Source of the DNA: an uncultured Flavobacteriales bacterium
GTDB taxonomy: Bacteria; Bacteroidota; Bacteroidia; Flavobacteriales_G; Salibacteraceae
Length of the DNA stretch: 62,346 nucleotides
Direction: 5' to 3'
Assembly (NCBI GenBank): GCA_913062955.1
Contig: CAJXZP010000017.1
Location: 1-62,346 of the forward strand
Shown: piece by piece, positions 28,425-38,192 of the stretch
How the letters are laid out: every line of letters starts with the position of its first letter
Position numbering within the stretch: position 1 is the stretch's first letter
Notes under the pieces: model-generated
Told to the model about the DNA's origin: nothing
Seen by the model: only the letters and a program-made list of their open reading frames with translations
Database searches by the model: none
Translations under genes and position numbers: made by a program

Positions 28425-28823
28425 GTGAAGTTAGCGAACAAACGAAAAAACCATTTGAAAAGCAAAGTAGTCATAGATCAACTTTTTTCTACAGGTAAGG
28501 TAATAACCAAGCCACCCTTTCGTTTAGTTTATTTAAAAATATCGGATTCCGATTTCGTAGGTACACAAACGTTAATTAGCGTTCCAAAAAGAAGGTTTAA
28601 ATTGGCTGTTTCTCGCAATTCGATTAAACGGAAAATATCGGAGGCTTTTCGATTAAATTCAATAGAATTAAACGAAATTTTAAATAAATCCAATACCCAT
28701 TTGGCCATTGGATTTATTTATATTGGCAGCAAGAAAATTGATTTTGTGGAAACACAAAACAAAATGCAAAGTGTGTTGGAAAAACTCCAATGCAAATTAA
28801 AACTGAATGAAAATGAGCAATAA
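28425..28823 (+). CDS. rnpA: Ribonuclease P protein component
   Basis: Protein subunit that assists RNase P RNA in trimming the 5' ends of pre-tRNAs. 132 residues, GTG start. Landmarks are the N-terminal basic segment ANKRKNHLKSK, the central strand PFRLVYLKI and the RNR-type RNA-binding block PKRRFKLAVSRNSIKRKISEAFR. The 3' end overlaps the S41 peptidase start by 17 bases, indicating coupled translation. The usual rpmH partner is not adjacent, which is normal for Bacteroidota. Confidence 0.95.
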   Translation: MKLANKRKNHLKSKVVIDQLFSTGKVITKPPFRLVYLKISDSDFVGTQTLISVPKRRFKLAVSRNSIKRKISEAFRLNSIELNEILNKSNTHLAIGFIYIGSKKIDFVETQNKMQSVLEKLQCKLKLNENEQ

Positions 28824-30483
28824 ATACAAATCGTCTACCAAATGGATTGCGGGTGTCATCACGATCGTTTCCATTGGTCTTTTTAGCTTTCAAGACAGCT
28901 ATTTCGAGATTAGTAAAAACCTAGACATTTTTGTGAGTGTGTATAAAAACGTAAATACCTATTACGTAGATGAAACACAACCGGGTGAATTGATGAAAAC
29001 CGGCATTGATGCGATGCTAAAGAAACTGGATCCATACACGGTGTATTACCCAGAATCAGATATAGAAGATTACCGTTTTATGACTACGGGTCAGTATGGT
29101 GGAATTGGGGCTTTGATTTCACGAAAAAAAGGATTTGTTTACATTTCCGAACCCTATGAAAATTTCCCGGCCGACAAAGCAGGTTTACGTGCGGGGGATA
29201 AAATTTTAATGGTGGATGGAAAATCGGCCGAAGGAAAATCTACTTCTGAAATTAGCTCGTTCTTAAAAGGAGAACCAAATACAAGTTTGGTAATAACCAT
29301 TGAAAGATATGGCGAGGAGCAACCCCGAGAGGTAACCGTTACCCGTGAAGAAATAAAAATTAAAGATGTACCGTACTATGGACTTGCCGAAGAAAAAACA
29401 GGATACATCAAACTAAATGGCTTTACCGAATCCGCCAGTGCGGAGGTGAAAGCTGCATTAAAAGACTTAAAAGAAAAGCATCAAATCACCAGTTTGGTAC
29501 TCGACCTTAGAGGTAATGGCGGAGGACTTTTACGTGAAGCCGTTAGTATTGTGGGTCTTTTTGTTCCAGTTGGAACCAAAGTAGTAGAAACCAAAGGAAA
29601 GTTAACCGATTGGAATCAGACGTATTTTACCACGGCACCACCGATTGACACGGCCATTAATTTGGTCGTTTTAATCAATGGTTCTTCTGCCTCTGCTTCA
29701 GAAATTGTTTCGGGGACAATTCAAGATTTAGATCGTGGAGTGATCATTGGGAGTAACTCTTTTGGAAAGGGCTTGGTCCAACAAACCCGAGATTTGAAGT
29801 ACAATTCGAAAATGAAATTAACGGTCGCCAAATATTACATTCCAAGCGGAAGATGTATTCAACGTTTGGATTACTCTCATAAAGACCCAAACGGAAAAGC
29901 CATGACCGTTCCCGATTCTTTGAGAAAAGAATTCAAAACCATCGGAGGACGTATCGTTTTAGACGGGGCCGGAATTGAACCAGAAGTAAAAGTAGAAGGT
30001 CCTATTGCCAGTTCTATTTTAATTAGCTTGGTTCAAAAGCAATTGATTTTTGACTATGCAAACGCTTTTAGGAACACGCACGACTCTATTGGAGATCCAA
30101 GTACGTATTCTGTATCCAATGAAGATTATGACGATTTCAAGAAGTTTTTGGAAGGTAAAGACTATGACTATTCCACGGAGACTGAACGCTTATTAAAACG
30201 CCTTGAAAAAGCCGTGGAGGAGGAGAAGTACGCGGAACAGATCCAAAAGGATTTAGCGAAACTGGAAACAGCCATTTTCAAAAACAAAGCCAAAGATTTA
30301 GATTTATTCCAAGATCAAATTAGAAAATACATGTCGGGCGAGATAGTAACACGTTACCATTACCAAACGGGTAGAATTGAACACAACATGCATTTTGATG
30401 AAGATATGCTAGAAGCCAAAAGGATTTTAGCTGATTTGGACGCTTACCATGCCATTCTTAACGGGGCCTATTCTGACAAATAA
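28807..30483 (+). CDS. S41 family carboxyl-terminal processing peptidase
   Basis: 558 residues. An N-terminal hydrophobic segment (WIAGVITIVSIGLFSF) anchors it in the inner membrane with the protease in the periplasm. PDZ domain from about 90 to 170 (GGIGALISRKKGFVYI, PADKAGLRAGDKILMVDG), then the S41 core: LVLDLRGNGGGLLREAV, catalytic Ser in INGSSASASEIVSG near 300 and catalytic Lys in SFGKGLVQQ. The C-terminal 150 residues are a charged helical extension. It probably processes or degrades envelope proteins. The start overlaps rnpA. Confidence 0.93.
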   Translation: MKMSNKYKSSTKWIAGVITIVSIGLFSFQDSYFEISKNLDIFVSVYKNVNTYYVDETQPGELMKTGIDAMLKKLDPYTVYYPESDIEDYRFMTTGQYGGIGALISRKKGFVYISEPYENFPADKAGLRAGDKILMVDGKSAEGKSTSEISSFLKGEPNTSLVITIERYGEEQPREVTVTREEIKIKDVPYYGLAEEKTGYIKLNGFTESASAEVKAALKDLKEKHQITSLVLDLRGNGGGLLREAVSIVGLFVPVGTKVVETKGKLTDWNQTYFTTAPPIDTAINLVVLINGSSASASEIVSGTIQDLDRGVIIGSNSFGKGLVQQTRDLKYNSKMKLTVAKYYIPSGRCIQRLDYSHKDPNGKAMTVPDSLRKEFKTIGGRIVLDGAGIEPEVKVEGPIASSILISLVQKQLIFDYANAFRNTHDSIGDPSTYSVSNEDYDDFKKFLEGKDYDYSTETERLLKRLEKAVEEEKYAEQIQKDLAKLETAIFKNKAKDLDLFQDQIRKYMSGEIVTRYHYQTGRIEHNMHFDEDMLEAKRILADLDAYHAILNGAYSDK

Positions 30484-30488
30484 GTCCA

Positions 30489-32072
30489 TTGAATATCCTT
30501 TCAAATAGAGCAAAAATCCATCAAAACATCTTTTTTGGGTTACTAATCGTCATGGTTATTGGCATGCAATTTTCTCACTTTTTGGTGAGTTTATCCATGA
30601 TGTTAATGTCGGCCAATTACCTGGCTGAAGGAAAATACATTACCAAATCGAAATTTGTTTGGCAGCACTACACCATCCTATTATTTGTCGGCTTTTTCGT
30701 CCTTCATATTATCGGATTAGGGTGGAGTACCGATCTCGATTTTGGTAACCATGACATTCAAATTAAACTTCCTCTTTTTGCGTTACCCATGGCAATTGGT
30801 TCGTCCATGAAACTACCTGCCAAACGATTTGAGTGGATTTTGTTAATATTCCTAGCTACCTCATTCATGAGCAGTGTTATCGGGTCAATCATTTATTTCT
30901 TCCTTTCTAAGCCGGGTGACGATTACCGATTAATGTCGCCTTTCATGTCGCATATTCGACTCAGTTTAATGATGGGAATAGCGGTTTTCTCTTCCTTATA
31001 TTTAAGTCGAAACACCATCCAATGGCAGCGACTAAAAGGGTGGTTTATTGGCATCGGGTTTTGGTTTATCATATACCTTTTTATGCTACGTGCCATGTCA
31101 GGTATTGTAGCCGTTCTAGCCGCAGGTTTTATTCTTATCTGGATGATTTCTTCGGAGCGAAAAATGAAGCATCAACTCACCGCCAAATGGTTTCTTTTAG
31201 GTAGTGTTCTTTTGTCTCTATTCTATTTAACATGGCAAGTCAACACGTTTTACGACATTGAAGAATTAGACCCAAATACGGTGGCCAAATTCAGTGCCGG
31301 AGGAGAGGAATACGCCTTTGATTTCCATTCTCCCAAGGTTGAAAACGGACAATACACCTATGTTTACCTAGCTCCAAAGGAACTAAAAAAAGCATGGAAC
31401 TCCATCAGTGATTTAGATTTCGATGGCCATGATTTAGCCGGACAGGATTTACGATTTACCCTGATACGATATCTTACGTCTAAAAACCTACGTAAAGATG
31501 CGGAAGGTGTAAAAGCATTAACACATCAGGATATTTGGGCCATTGAAAAAGGAATAGCCAATTACCGATTTTTAGATGGTAAAAACATCAATACATTGGT
31601 ATATCGTTACATCTGGGAAATACACAATTATCGAGCGGGGTTTAATCCTCAAGGAAATTCCTTGGCTCAACGTTTCTTATTTTGGAAACTAGGATTCGAA
31701 ATATTTACAGAAAACTGGATTTATGGAGTAGGAACCGGTGATGTTCAATTGGCTTTCGATGCCCAATACGATTCCCTACCTTTTCAAATGCAAGAAAAAT
31801 ATCATTTAAGAGCCCACAATCAATACCTAACGGTCGCTATTACCTTTGGTTTATTTGGCTTCCTATATTTTATTTGGATGCTCTTTTCGGGCTTTAGCAT
31901 CCGACCAAATTCAGAATCCTATTTATTTATTGGCGCTTTTATTATTATGTTGGTTTCCATGTTGGATGAGGATACTTTTGAAACACAGTTTGGAATCACT
32001 TACGCCCTTTTCTTTTACTTCCTTTTCTTATTTCATCAGCCTACTAAGGCCGAATTGGAAGCATTTAAATAA
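30489..32072 (+). CDS. O-antigen ligase family protein
   Basis: 527 residues, about ten membrane helices, from FFGLLIVMVIGMQFSHFL onward. A large periplasmic loop (about 250-430) ends with the Wzy_C/WaaL-type block LAQRFLFWKLGFEIFTENWIYGVG and RAHNQYLTVAITFG, the conserved His-bearing segment of ligases. Such proteins polymerise or ligate undecaprenyl-linked glycans on the periplasmic side. The start is TTG 30489, five bases after the S41 gene, so it is probably the last gene of that operon. It is convergent with a GT2 gene four bases away. Confidence 0.87.
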   Translation: MNILSNRAKIHQNIFFGLLIVMVIGMQFSHFLVSLSMMLMSANYLAEGKYITKSKFVWQHYTILLFVGFFVLHIIGLGWSTDLDFGNHDIQIKLPLFALPMAIGSSMKLPAKRFEWILLIFLATSFMSSVIGSIIYFFLSKPGDDYRLMSPFMSHIRLSLMMGIAVFSSLYLSRNTIQWQRLKGWFIGIGFWFIIYLFMLRAMSGIVAVLAAGFILIWMISSERKMKHQLTAKWFLLGSVLLSLFYLTWQVNTFYDIEELDPNTVAKFSAGGEEYAFDFHSPKVENGQYTYVYLAPKELKKAWNSISDLDFDGHDLAGQDLRFTLIRYLTSKNLRKDAEGVKALTHQDIWAIEKGIANYRFLDGKNINTLVYRYIWEIHNYRAGFNPQGNSLAQRFLFWKLGFEIFTENWIYGVGTGDVQLAFDAQYDSLPFQMQEKYHLRAHNQYLTVAITFGLFGFLYFIWMLFSGFSIRPNSESYLFIGAFIIMLVSMLDEDTFETQFGITYALFFYFLFLFHQPTKAELEAFK

Positions 32073-32076
32073 TCCA

Positions 32077-32841
32077 TCACTTGTTATTTTCTTCCTGCCA
32101 GAGTTGGCGTAATTTTTTGTATTTCCAGTACACCGATAAGGCTGAAATTTGGGCAACTTTAAATCCGGCTTTTCCGTCCAAATAGCCCCTACGAATCACG
32201 ATATCTTTGATGACCGAAGCAAGTGGATTTAACACCAGTTTATACAAAGGTGCTTTCTTACCTCTGTGATACAACGCATGGGCAGCGATGGTTGAGAATT
32301 TTTCTTGTTGCAAGTAATGCCCTTCAATCGTATAATAGGAATAATGTAAAATATCGCCCTTTAAATGAACGGTTTCGGGATCAGTTAAGGCAATTAAACG
32401 ATCATGTGGGTTATCCCCTCCCCATGTAACGGCTCCCTTTCTAGCCAATCTCAATTTAGTATCGGGATACCAACTTCCATGTTTGATCCAATCGCCACAG
32501 TAATTAGTTAAACGATTCATTTTATAGGTATCACTTTTCCAGTTGGCTTTTTGATTCCTAATGCTTTTCTCCAACTCCGGACTTAGGGCTTCATCCGCAT
32601 CCAAAGACAAGATATAGTCATATTTAGCTTTCGTTAACGCATAATTTTTTTGTTCTATATGTCCCTCAAATTTATGGGTGAGGAAACGCACTTTATGCCG
32701 TTCACAAATTTCCTGAGTCGCATCGGAGGAAAAAGAATCTACTACGACAATTTCATCGGCAATATTTTTTACCGAATGTAAACAACGGGCTATGTTTACC
32801 TCTTCATTAAAAGTGATGATCACTACCGATAATTTGATCAT
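32077..32841 (-). CDS. Family 2 glycosyltransferase, WaaE/KdtX-like
   Basis: 254 residues. GT-A domain with VVIITFNEEVNIARCLHSV, EIVVVDSFSSDATQEI, EGHIEQKNYAL, and the metal-binding LSLDADEAL. The later segments WIKHGSWYPDTKLRL and GGDNPHDRLI are typical of the WaaE/KdtX LPS core glucosyltransferase group. A lipooligosaccharide core role is inferred, and the convergent O-antigen ligase gene supports it. It overlaps the murF-alr gene by four bases (ATGA), so the three minus-strand genes form an operon. Confidence 0.88.
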   Translation of the reverse strand: MIKLSVVIITFNEEVNIARCLHSVKNIADEIVVVDSFSSDATQEICERHKVRFLTHKFEGHIEQKNYALTKAKYDYILSLDADEALSPELEKSIRNQKANWKSDTYKMNRLTNYCGDWIKHGSWYPDTKLRLARKGAVTWGGDNPHDRLIALTDPETVHLKGDILHYSYYTIEGHYLQQEKFSTIAAHALYHRGKKAPLYKLVLNPLASVIKDIVIRRGYLDGKAGFKVAQISALSVYWKYKKLRQLWQEENNK

Positions 32842-35315
32842 GACTCTACCTTTACGTATACTCGTTTCACCCGTATTGGAATACCCGCCAAAATCTCATA
32901 ACTAATGGTTTCCGCTTTTTCTGCTAATTCCTGAACCTTTACCATGCTCCCGAAAATTTCAACTCGTTCATTCACCTGGGTTGGAAGCCCGGTGACATCC
33001 ACCATAATTAAATCCATACATATACTACCAACAATAGGCCGTTTATGTCCGGAAATAAATACTTCCCCTACACCGTTGCCTAATTTCCGATTCAGTCCAT
33101 CCGCATAACCAATGGGAATTATGGCAATTTGCATTTCTTCCTTGGCCATGTAATTTCTACCATAACCTATACTTTCGCCTGCGTGAACTTTTTTAATTTG
33201 CACCACAATCGAGTACAAAGAAGAAACTACTTGCAGATAGTTTTGATTCTTTTTGTCGATAGCCACTCCATAAAGACCCAATCCTAAGCGCACCATATCC
33301 AAATGAGCCTGTGGAAATCGTTCCAGTCCGGCCGTATTACAAATGTGACGCATAAAAGAATAACCCAATTCCTTCTCCACCTTTAGGGTCAGCTCGTTAA
33401 ATCGGCTGATTTGTTGCCGGGTAAAATCATCAAATTTCGGATCGTCACCAGCGGCCAAATGTGAAAACACGGAAGCGACCTTAAAGTAACGATACTCCTT
33501 TAACACTTCCAATACTTGACCCACCTCTTGCTCTTTAAAACCCAATCGATTCATCCCCGTATCCATCTTTAAATGGATTTTATAGGTGGCGTTCATCATT
33601 CCTTCGGCAATCAAAGCTTGATTAAAAGCTTCTAAAACTTCCAAGGAATAAATTTCAGGTTCCAAATCAAAATTAATCATGACCGAGAAAGCTTCGACCG
33701 AAGGATTCATGACCATTATCGGGATTGAAATCCCTGCATTTCTTATGGCCACACCCTCATCGGCATAGGCAACTCCCAAATAGTCTACCTCTTCTGAAGC
33801 TAATAAACGCGCTATTTCTGGCCCACCTGCACCATACCCCGAAGCTTTAACCATGACCATTAATTGGGTTCCAGGATGTAGTTTTTTACGATAAAATCGG
33901 AGGTTATTTTTTAAAGCATCCAGACTAATTTCCAATTGCGTTTCGTGCGTTTTTGAAGCCAATTTAGCGGTAATTCGTTCAAATTTATACTGCCGTGCTC
34001 CTTTAATTAGAATACTATTATCCCGAAAATCAAAACCCTGAATTTGGTCGGTAAATTGCTGGGTATATACAAAGAAATGTTTTTCTGGAATTTCGATTAG
34101 ATCTTGGTGTTCATTCAAATCCTTTCCGATACCAATAAAACGAGTGATTTTATGATCCAGCAAACTCTGATTAATCCGCTTGTACAAATGCTCTTTTTTT
34201 TGTCCACTCTGTAAGATATCCGATAAAATAACGGTTTTATTAATTCTATTTATCTGCACCAGATTATCCAATGCAATTTCAATGGAAGTGATATCCGAAT
34301 TGTAGGCATCATCAATAATGATACTGTTATCCAGTCCATTTTTTTGTTCCAGTCGCATAGCGATAGCCTCTAATTGCTTAAATCGTCTTTTTATTTCAAA
34401 GGGATTCGTTTTATAATGCAACATCACCACCCAACAATGAATGGCATTTTCGATAGATGCATCATCCAAAAAAGGAATGGTAATTTCGATTTTCTTTTTT
34501 TGAAACTTGCCATAAATAATGGTTTTTTCAGGAAGGGTATTTGAACCTAATATTTGCAAAAAATTGGTATCTTCTAGTCCCCAAGAAAGTGTTTTTATAT
34601 TTGGGAGGGATTGGGAAACTCCCAAACGGATCATTTCCGAATCGGCCCGATAAACCAAAAATTCAGACTCCGTAAATAAAAGCAATTTCTCTTTTAATTT
34701 TTCCTCGGTAGTGCTAAAATTTTCTTGATGAGCCGTTCCAATATTGGTTAGAATACCCAAAGTAGGTTGCACAATTTTTTGCAAGTTGGCCATTTCATTA
34801 GGCATTGAAATACCTGCTTCAATAAGGGCCAAGTTGTAATCCGAATTTATAGCCCAAACCGAAATAGGTACCCCAATTTGAGAATTGTAACTCTTAGGAG
34901 ATCGAACAATATTAAAATCCTTTTTCAGTAATTGGTACAACCATTCTTTGACTACGGTTTTCCCATTACTTCCCGTTATTCCAATGACTGGAATTGGGGT
35001 TGCCTCTCGTTGAAATTTGGCTAAGTTTTGCAAACTTTGGAGCGTCCGTTTCACCACAAAAACATTCGCTTCAGGGACATCGGTTACCGGTTGAGCAACC
35101 AAGAAATTTCGCACCCCTTTTTTATACATCTCGTGTACAAATCGGTGGCCATTTCTAAAATCCCCATTTAAAGCGATAAAAAGACTCGATTCGAATTGCC
35201 TTCCTTTTCTACTGTCAATGAGTAGATTGGTCACCACACTACTTGGGTTAACCAATGTATGATTACCTTCTAAAACTTCTCCTATTTCTTTGGCACTAAA
35301 ACTCGTTAATTTCAT
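32838..35315 (-). CDS. Bifunctional MurF ligase / alanine racemase
   Basis: 825 residues, two enzymes in one chain. Residues 1 to about 450: MurF, adding D-Ala-D-Ala to UDP-MurNAc-tripeptide, with P-loop GITGSNGKT at about 112-120, [10 protein letters not shown] and the ADDAYN-type [12 protein letters not shown]. Residues about 455-825: alanine racemase, with the PLP lysine in [15 protein letters not shown] (about 490), MGRLG-type [22 protein letters not shown] with the catalytic Tyr, and [11 protein letters not shown]. The fusion couples D-Ala supply with its incorporation and is widespread in Bacteroidota. The start overlaps the tdk 3' end by 20 bases. Confidence 0.96.
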   Translation of the reverse strand: MKLTSFSAKEIGEVLEGNHTLVNPSSVVTNLLIDSRKGRQFESSLFIALNGDFRNGHRFVHEMYKKGVRNFLVAQPVTDVPEANVFVVKRTLQSLQNLAKFQREATPIPVIGITGSNGKTVVKEWLYQLLKKDFNIVRSPKSYNSQIGVPISVWAINSDYNLALIEAGISMPNEMANLQKIVQPTLGILTNIGTAHQENFSTTEEKLKEKLLLFTESEFLVYRADSEMIRLGVSQSLPNIKTLSWGLEDTNFLQILGSNTLPEKTIIYGKFQKKKIEITIPFLDDASIENAIHCWVVMLHYKTNPFEIKRRFKQLEAIAMRLEQKNGLDNSIIIDDAYNSDITSIEIALDNLVQINRINKTVILSDILQSGQKKEHLYKRINQSLLDHKITRFIGIGKDLNEHQDLIEIPEKHFFVYTQQFTDQIQGFDFRDNSILIKGARQYKFERITAKLASKTHETQLEISLDALKNNLRFYRKKLHPGTQLMVMVKASGYGAGGPEIARLLASEEVDYLGVAYADEGVAIRNAGISIPIMVMNPSVEAFSVMINFDLEPEIYSLEVLEAFNQALIAEGMMNATYKIHLKMDTGMNRLGFKEQEVGQVLEVLKEYRYFKVASVFSHLAAGDDPKFDDFTRQQISRFNELTLKVEKELGYSFMRHICNTAGLERFPQAHLDMVRLGLGLYGVAIDKKNQNYLQVVSSLYSIVVQIKKVHAGESIGYGRNYMAKEEMQIAIIPIGYADGLNRKLGNGVGEVFISGHKRPIVGSICMDLIMVDVTGLPTQVNERVEIFGSMVKVQELAEKAETISYEILAGIPIRVKRVYVKVES

Positions 35316-35922
35316 CCTTTAAATTCGTGTTCTTCACGTTACCTCTATCCAATTGATTTTGGTTAAAACATTTACGACACAGAGGTTTGTAACTTTCTTT
35401 CTCTCCGACCAAAACTAAGTCATCGCTTTGTTGAAAACGGAAAGAGTGAAGCGCTAAATCACCACAATCTACACAGATCGCATGAACTTTGGTAATGTAT
35501 TCGGCTGTAGCCAGTAGTGCTGGCATGGGACCAAAAGGCTTTCCGCTGAAATCCATATCCAACCCCGCTACAATTACACGCACGCCTTTATTGGCTAATT
35601 GGGTGCATACATTTACCAATTCATCGTCAAAAAATTGGGCTTCATCAATACCGACTACATCCACCCCATCGGCCAGCAATAAAATATTGGATGATGCCGG
35701 TACGGGGGTAGACGAAATGGAATTTCTATCATGCGAAACCACCTCATTTATATCGTACCGAGTATCAATTTGCGGTTTAAAAATCTCGACTTTTAACTGC
35801 GCAAATTGAGCCCGTTTTAATCTTCTAATTAATTCTTCGGTCTTCCCCGAGAACATCGAACCGCAGACGACTTCAATCCAGCCTCTACGCGCATTTTGAT
35901 TAACAAGCTTCTCTAAAAACAT
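35296..35922 (-). CDS. tdk: Thymidine kinase
   Basis: Cytosolic enzyme phosphorylating thymidine to dTMP in pyrimidine salvage. 208 residues, type II (small) kinase. P-loop [16 protein letters not shown] at about 20-35, [13 protein letters not shown] with the catalytic acidic residues, the [21 protein letters not shown] lasso region, and a zinc site formed by CVDCGDLA and CRKCFNQNQ. Overlaps murF-alr at its 3' end. Upstream the only promoter-like string is a one-mismatch TATTTTTA (complement of 35941-35948). Confidence 0.95.
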   Translation of the reverse strand: MFLEKLVNQNARRGWIEVVCGSMFSGKTEELIRRLKRAQFAQLKVEIFKPQIDTRYDINEVVSHDRNSISSTPVPASSNILLLADGVDVVGIDEAQFFDDELVNVCTQLANKGVRVIVAGLDMDFSGKPFGPMPALLATAEYITKVHAICVDCGDLALHSFRFQQSDDLVLVGEKESYKPLCRKCFNQNQLDRGNVKNTNLKDEINEF

Positions 35923-36067
35923 TCCTTACCCCACATTGATTAAAAATAAAATGTTTCTTTTCACAAAAAAAACATTCAAACCGACTGTTACACCTCTTGA
36001 TTAACAGACTATAACACTTCCTGTTCATTAAAAGGAAATATCTAATTCGGTTGTACACAAATCTAAC

Positions 36068-36075
36068 TAAATTTG
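36068..36075 (+). promoter_or_regulatory. -7 promoter box (TAAATTTG)
   Basis: Exact TAnnTTTG match about 75 bases before ATG 36151. It is the likely promoter of the operon with the unknown protein, the TerB-like protein and rsmI. A TTG at 36051-36053 is only 14 bases upstream, shorter than usual. Confidence 0.5.
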
Positions 36076-36150
36076 CGTTTAAGAGATGTCTACTATTTCA
36101 TTATATTGGATGGAAAACCAGACTACCTCATATTAAAACATTTAGTACCG

Positions 36151-37038
36151 ATGGGAACAAGAGAAAAACTATTCAGACAAAAACTAGCGATTCAATTAGA
36201 AACGTTACTTACGCATTCTGAAAAAGTATTTAGCGCAGAAAAATTAGATCAAAAGTGGGTTTCACAAATGATCCAGGAAACCCAAGAATTAACCAGTGTT
36301 TTAACTATTTATCAATTTCTGCATGAACTACCGGAAGACTCCAATTTACAGTTGGAATTTTTAGAATTGCAAGATCAAGAAAAACAAAAAGTTCGTACTC
36401 CTGTGCCTAACTACGGAGATGAAATCCTCAAGGAAGTAGAGGAATTTGAAACCGCAACTGCACAGGATGTGGTGATAGAGGAGGAAACCATTGAAATTCC
36501 CGCCCCACAAGCGGCTACAGAAGAAGTTGTGATTCCAACACCCGAACCTGTAGTGGAACCTTTAGCAGAACCAATCCTCCACGAAAAAATGGAGGATATC
36601 CCTGTACAGGTAGAGCCTCAAGAGGCTCCAACCATCCATCCAGAGCCAGAACCGATGGAAGCAGAAGCCGCTCCAATTAAGGTAGAACCTAAAAAAGAAG
36701 TGGTTTCTACCCCAATAAGCAATAATGGGGATGACGTGGTGGAGATTAATGATGCGGTGGCATTAAATGCGACATCATTGGCGGATAAACTTCGAAGTAA
36801 ATCTATTTTAAAGTTAGCCGAATCCATTGCCTTGAACGAACGTTTCTTATACGCTAACGAGTTATTTAACGGAAACATGGAAGCTTTTAAGCGCGCCTTA
36901 ACCGAATTGGATCACATAGCCAGTTTAGATGATGCTACTCGTTTTTTAGAAGTTCAGTTAATGGTCCAAAATAATTGGGACAAAGATTCTTCTACCGTTC
37001 AGCAATTTATTCAACTGGTTGGAAGAAGATTTAATTAA
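36151..37038 (+). CDS. Hypothetical protein with acidic proline-rich linker
   Basis: 295 residues in three parts. About 1-90: charged helices (EKLFRQKLAIQLETLLTHSE). About 95-205: an extremely acidic Glu/Pro/Val linker with PEP repeats (PTPEPVVEPLAEP, HPEPEPMEAEAAP). About 215-295: a folded helical domain (DKLRSKSILKLAESIALNERFLYANELFNGN, then LTELDHIASLDDATRFLEVQL). I recall the last domain as a conserved C-terminus in many Bacteroidota proteins of unknown function, but cannot name it. No signal peptide. The frame stays open upstream to 36073; ATG 36151 is the first good start. Possible operon with a TerB-like protein and rsmI. Confidence 0.7.
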   Translation: MGTREKLFRQKLAIQLETLLTHSEKVFSAEKLDQKWVSQMIQETQELTSVLTIYQFLHELPEDSNLQLEFLELQDQEKQKVRTPVPNYGDEILKEVEEFETATAQDVVIEEETIEIPAPQAATEEVVIPTPEPVVEPLAEPILHEKMEDIPVQVEPQEAPTIHPEPEPMEAEAAPIKVEPKKEVVSTPISNNGDDVVEINDAVALNATSLADKLRSKSILKLAESIALNERFLYANELFNGNMEAFKRALTELDHIASLDDATRFLEVQLMVQNNWDKDSSTVQQFIQLVGRRFN

Positions 37039-37066
37039 TTTAGCCCAACAAATTTCAAAACTACTT

Positions 37067-37468
37067 ATGGAGGATTCAATTTCAAAACAACATTTCAAAA
37101 ACTTATTGTCTATTGCTTTTGCAGACGGTATTTTAGATAAAGCAGAATTAGATTACATCTTCAAAAAATCGGGTAAGTACTACTTGATGACGGAAGATAT
37201 TGAAGGGATTGTGAGTAACGTAATACATCCGACCCCTTTAATTATTGAAAACTCAAAAAGGAGAGCGGTTCTCATGTTCGAACTGATTAAAATAATGTTT
37301 TTAGACAGCGAAATCTCGGAAGGTCAATTACGTCAATGCTCCATTTTCGGAGTGAGTATGGGTTATTCCGACAAAATTATTGAAGATTTAGTATCTCAAT
37401 CTATCCAAAAACTAGAAGCGGGAGAAAAAAAATCAGCGGTTAAAAAATTCATCAAAAGCTTCCACTAA
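37067..37468 (+). CDS. TerB-like helical protein
   Basis: 133 residues, all helical: QHFKNLLSIAFADGILDKAELDYIFKKSG begins the first of two EF-hand-like helical hairpins, and the later RRAVLMFELIKIMFLDSEISEGQLRQCSIFG repeats the DGxxxxxE pattern. This is the layout of TerB/tellurite-resistance-like proteins, where acidic residues coordinate a metal. Start chosen at ATG 37067; a TTG at 37019 would overlap the upstream gene by 20 bases and is possible. rsmI begins directly after the stop. Function is unknown. Confidence 0.72.
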   Translation: MEDSISKQHFKNLLSIAFADGILDKAELDYIFKKSGKYYLMTEDIEGIVSNVIHPTPLIIENSKRRAVLMFELIKIMFLDSEISEGQLRQCSIFGVSMGYSDKIIEDLVSQSIQKLEAGEKKSAVKKFIKSFH

Positions 37469-38191
37469 TTGAAACCATTAACGCTCGTTCCCACTCCGAT
37501 TGGAAATTTAAAAGATATCACCCTTAGGGCGTTAGATACCTTAAAAGAAGCAGATGTTATTTTGGCGGAAGATACCCGTCAAACCAAAAAGCTTCTGATG
37601 CATTATGGAATTGAAACGCCAATGACCGCGTTTCATATGCATAACGAACATAAAACCACGGAAAAATTCATGGCGCAAATGAAAGCGGGCAAACATATCG
37701 CCATGGTGAGTGATGCCGGTACACCTGGCATTTCTGATCCGGGTTTTTTGTTAATTCGTGCCTGTATTGAAACCGGTATTGAAGTGGAGGTTTTACCGGG
37801 TGCGACTGCCTTTGTACCGGCTGTGGTAGCCTCTGGACTCCCGTGTGATAAATTTGTATTCGAAGGTTTTTTACCTCATAAAAAGGGACGTCAAAAAATC
37901 TTGGAAAGCCTAGCTACCGAAGTACGCTCCATTGTATTTTATGAATCCCCTCATCGCTTAGTAAAATCGCTCGAGTTAATGATGCAGTTTTTCGGTGAAG
38001 ACAGACGGGTAAGTGTTTCCAGAGAATTGACTAAAATGTTTGAGGAGCATAAAAGAGGAACTCTAAAAGAAGTGGCACAACATTATACAGAAACGCCACC
38101 TCGAGGAGAAATCGTTATTGTACTGGCTGGAACTCCGGAAATAAAAGCGCCTAAAAAATCGTACGCTAAATACATCGATAAAGAAAAGTAA
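37469..38191 (+). CDS. rsmI: 16S rRNA (cytidine1402-2'-O)-methyltransferase
   Basis: RsmI methylates the ribose of C1402 in the decoding centre of 16S rRNA with SAM. 240 residues, TTG start immediately after the TerB-like stop. Tetrapyrrole-methylase fold: LVPTPIGNLKDITLRALDTL at the N-terminus, AEDTRQTKKLL, MVSDAGTPGISDPGFLLI (SAM site, about 81-98), LPGATAFVPAVVASGLP and FYESPHRL. It is the best understood gene of its small operon, convergent with an M23 peptidase one base from the stop. Confidence 0.95.
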   Translation: MKPLTLVPTPIGNLKDITLRALDTLKEADVILAEDTRQTKKLLMHYGIETPMTAFHMHNEHKTTEKFMAQMKAGKHIAMVSDAGTPGISDPGFLLIRACIETGIEVEVLPGATAFVPAVVASGLPCDKFVFEGFLPHKKGRQKILESLATEVRSIVFYESPHRLVKSLELMMQFFGEDRRVSVSRELTKMFEEHKRGTLKEVAQHYTETPPRGEIVIVLAGTPEIKAPKKSYAKYIDKEK

Positions 38192-38192
38192 T

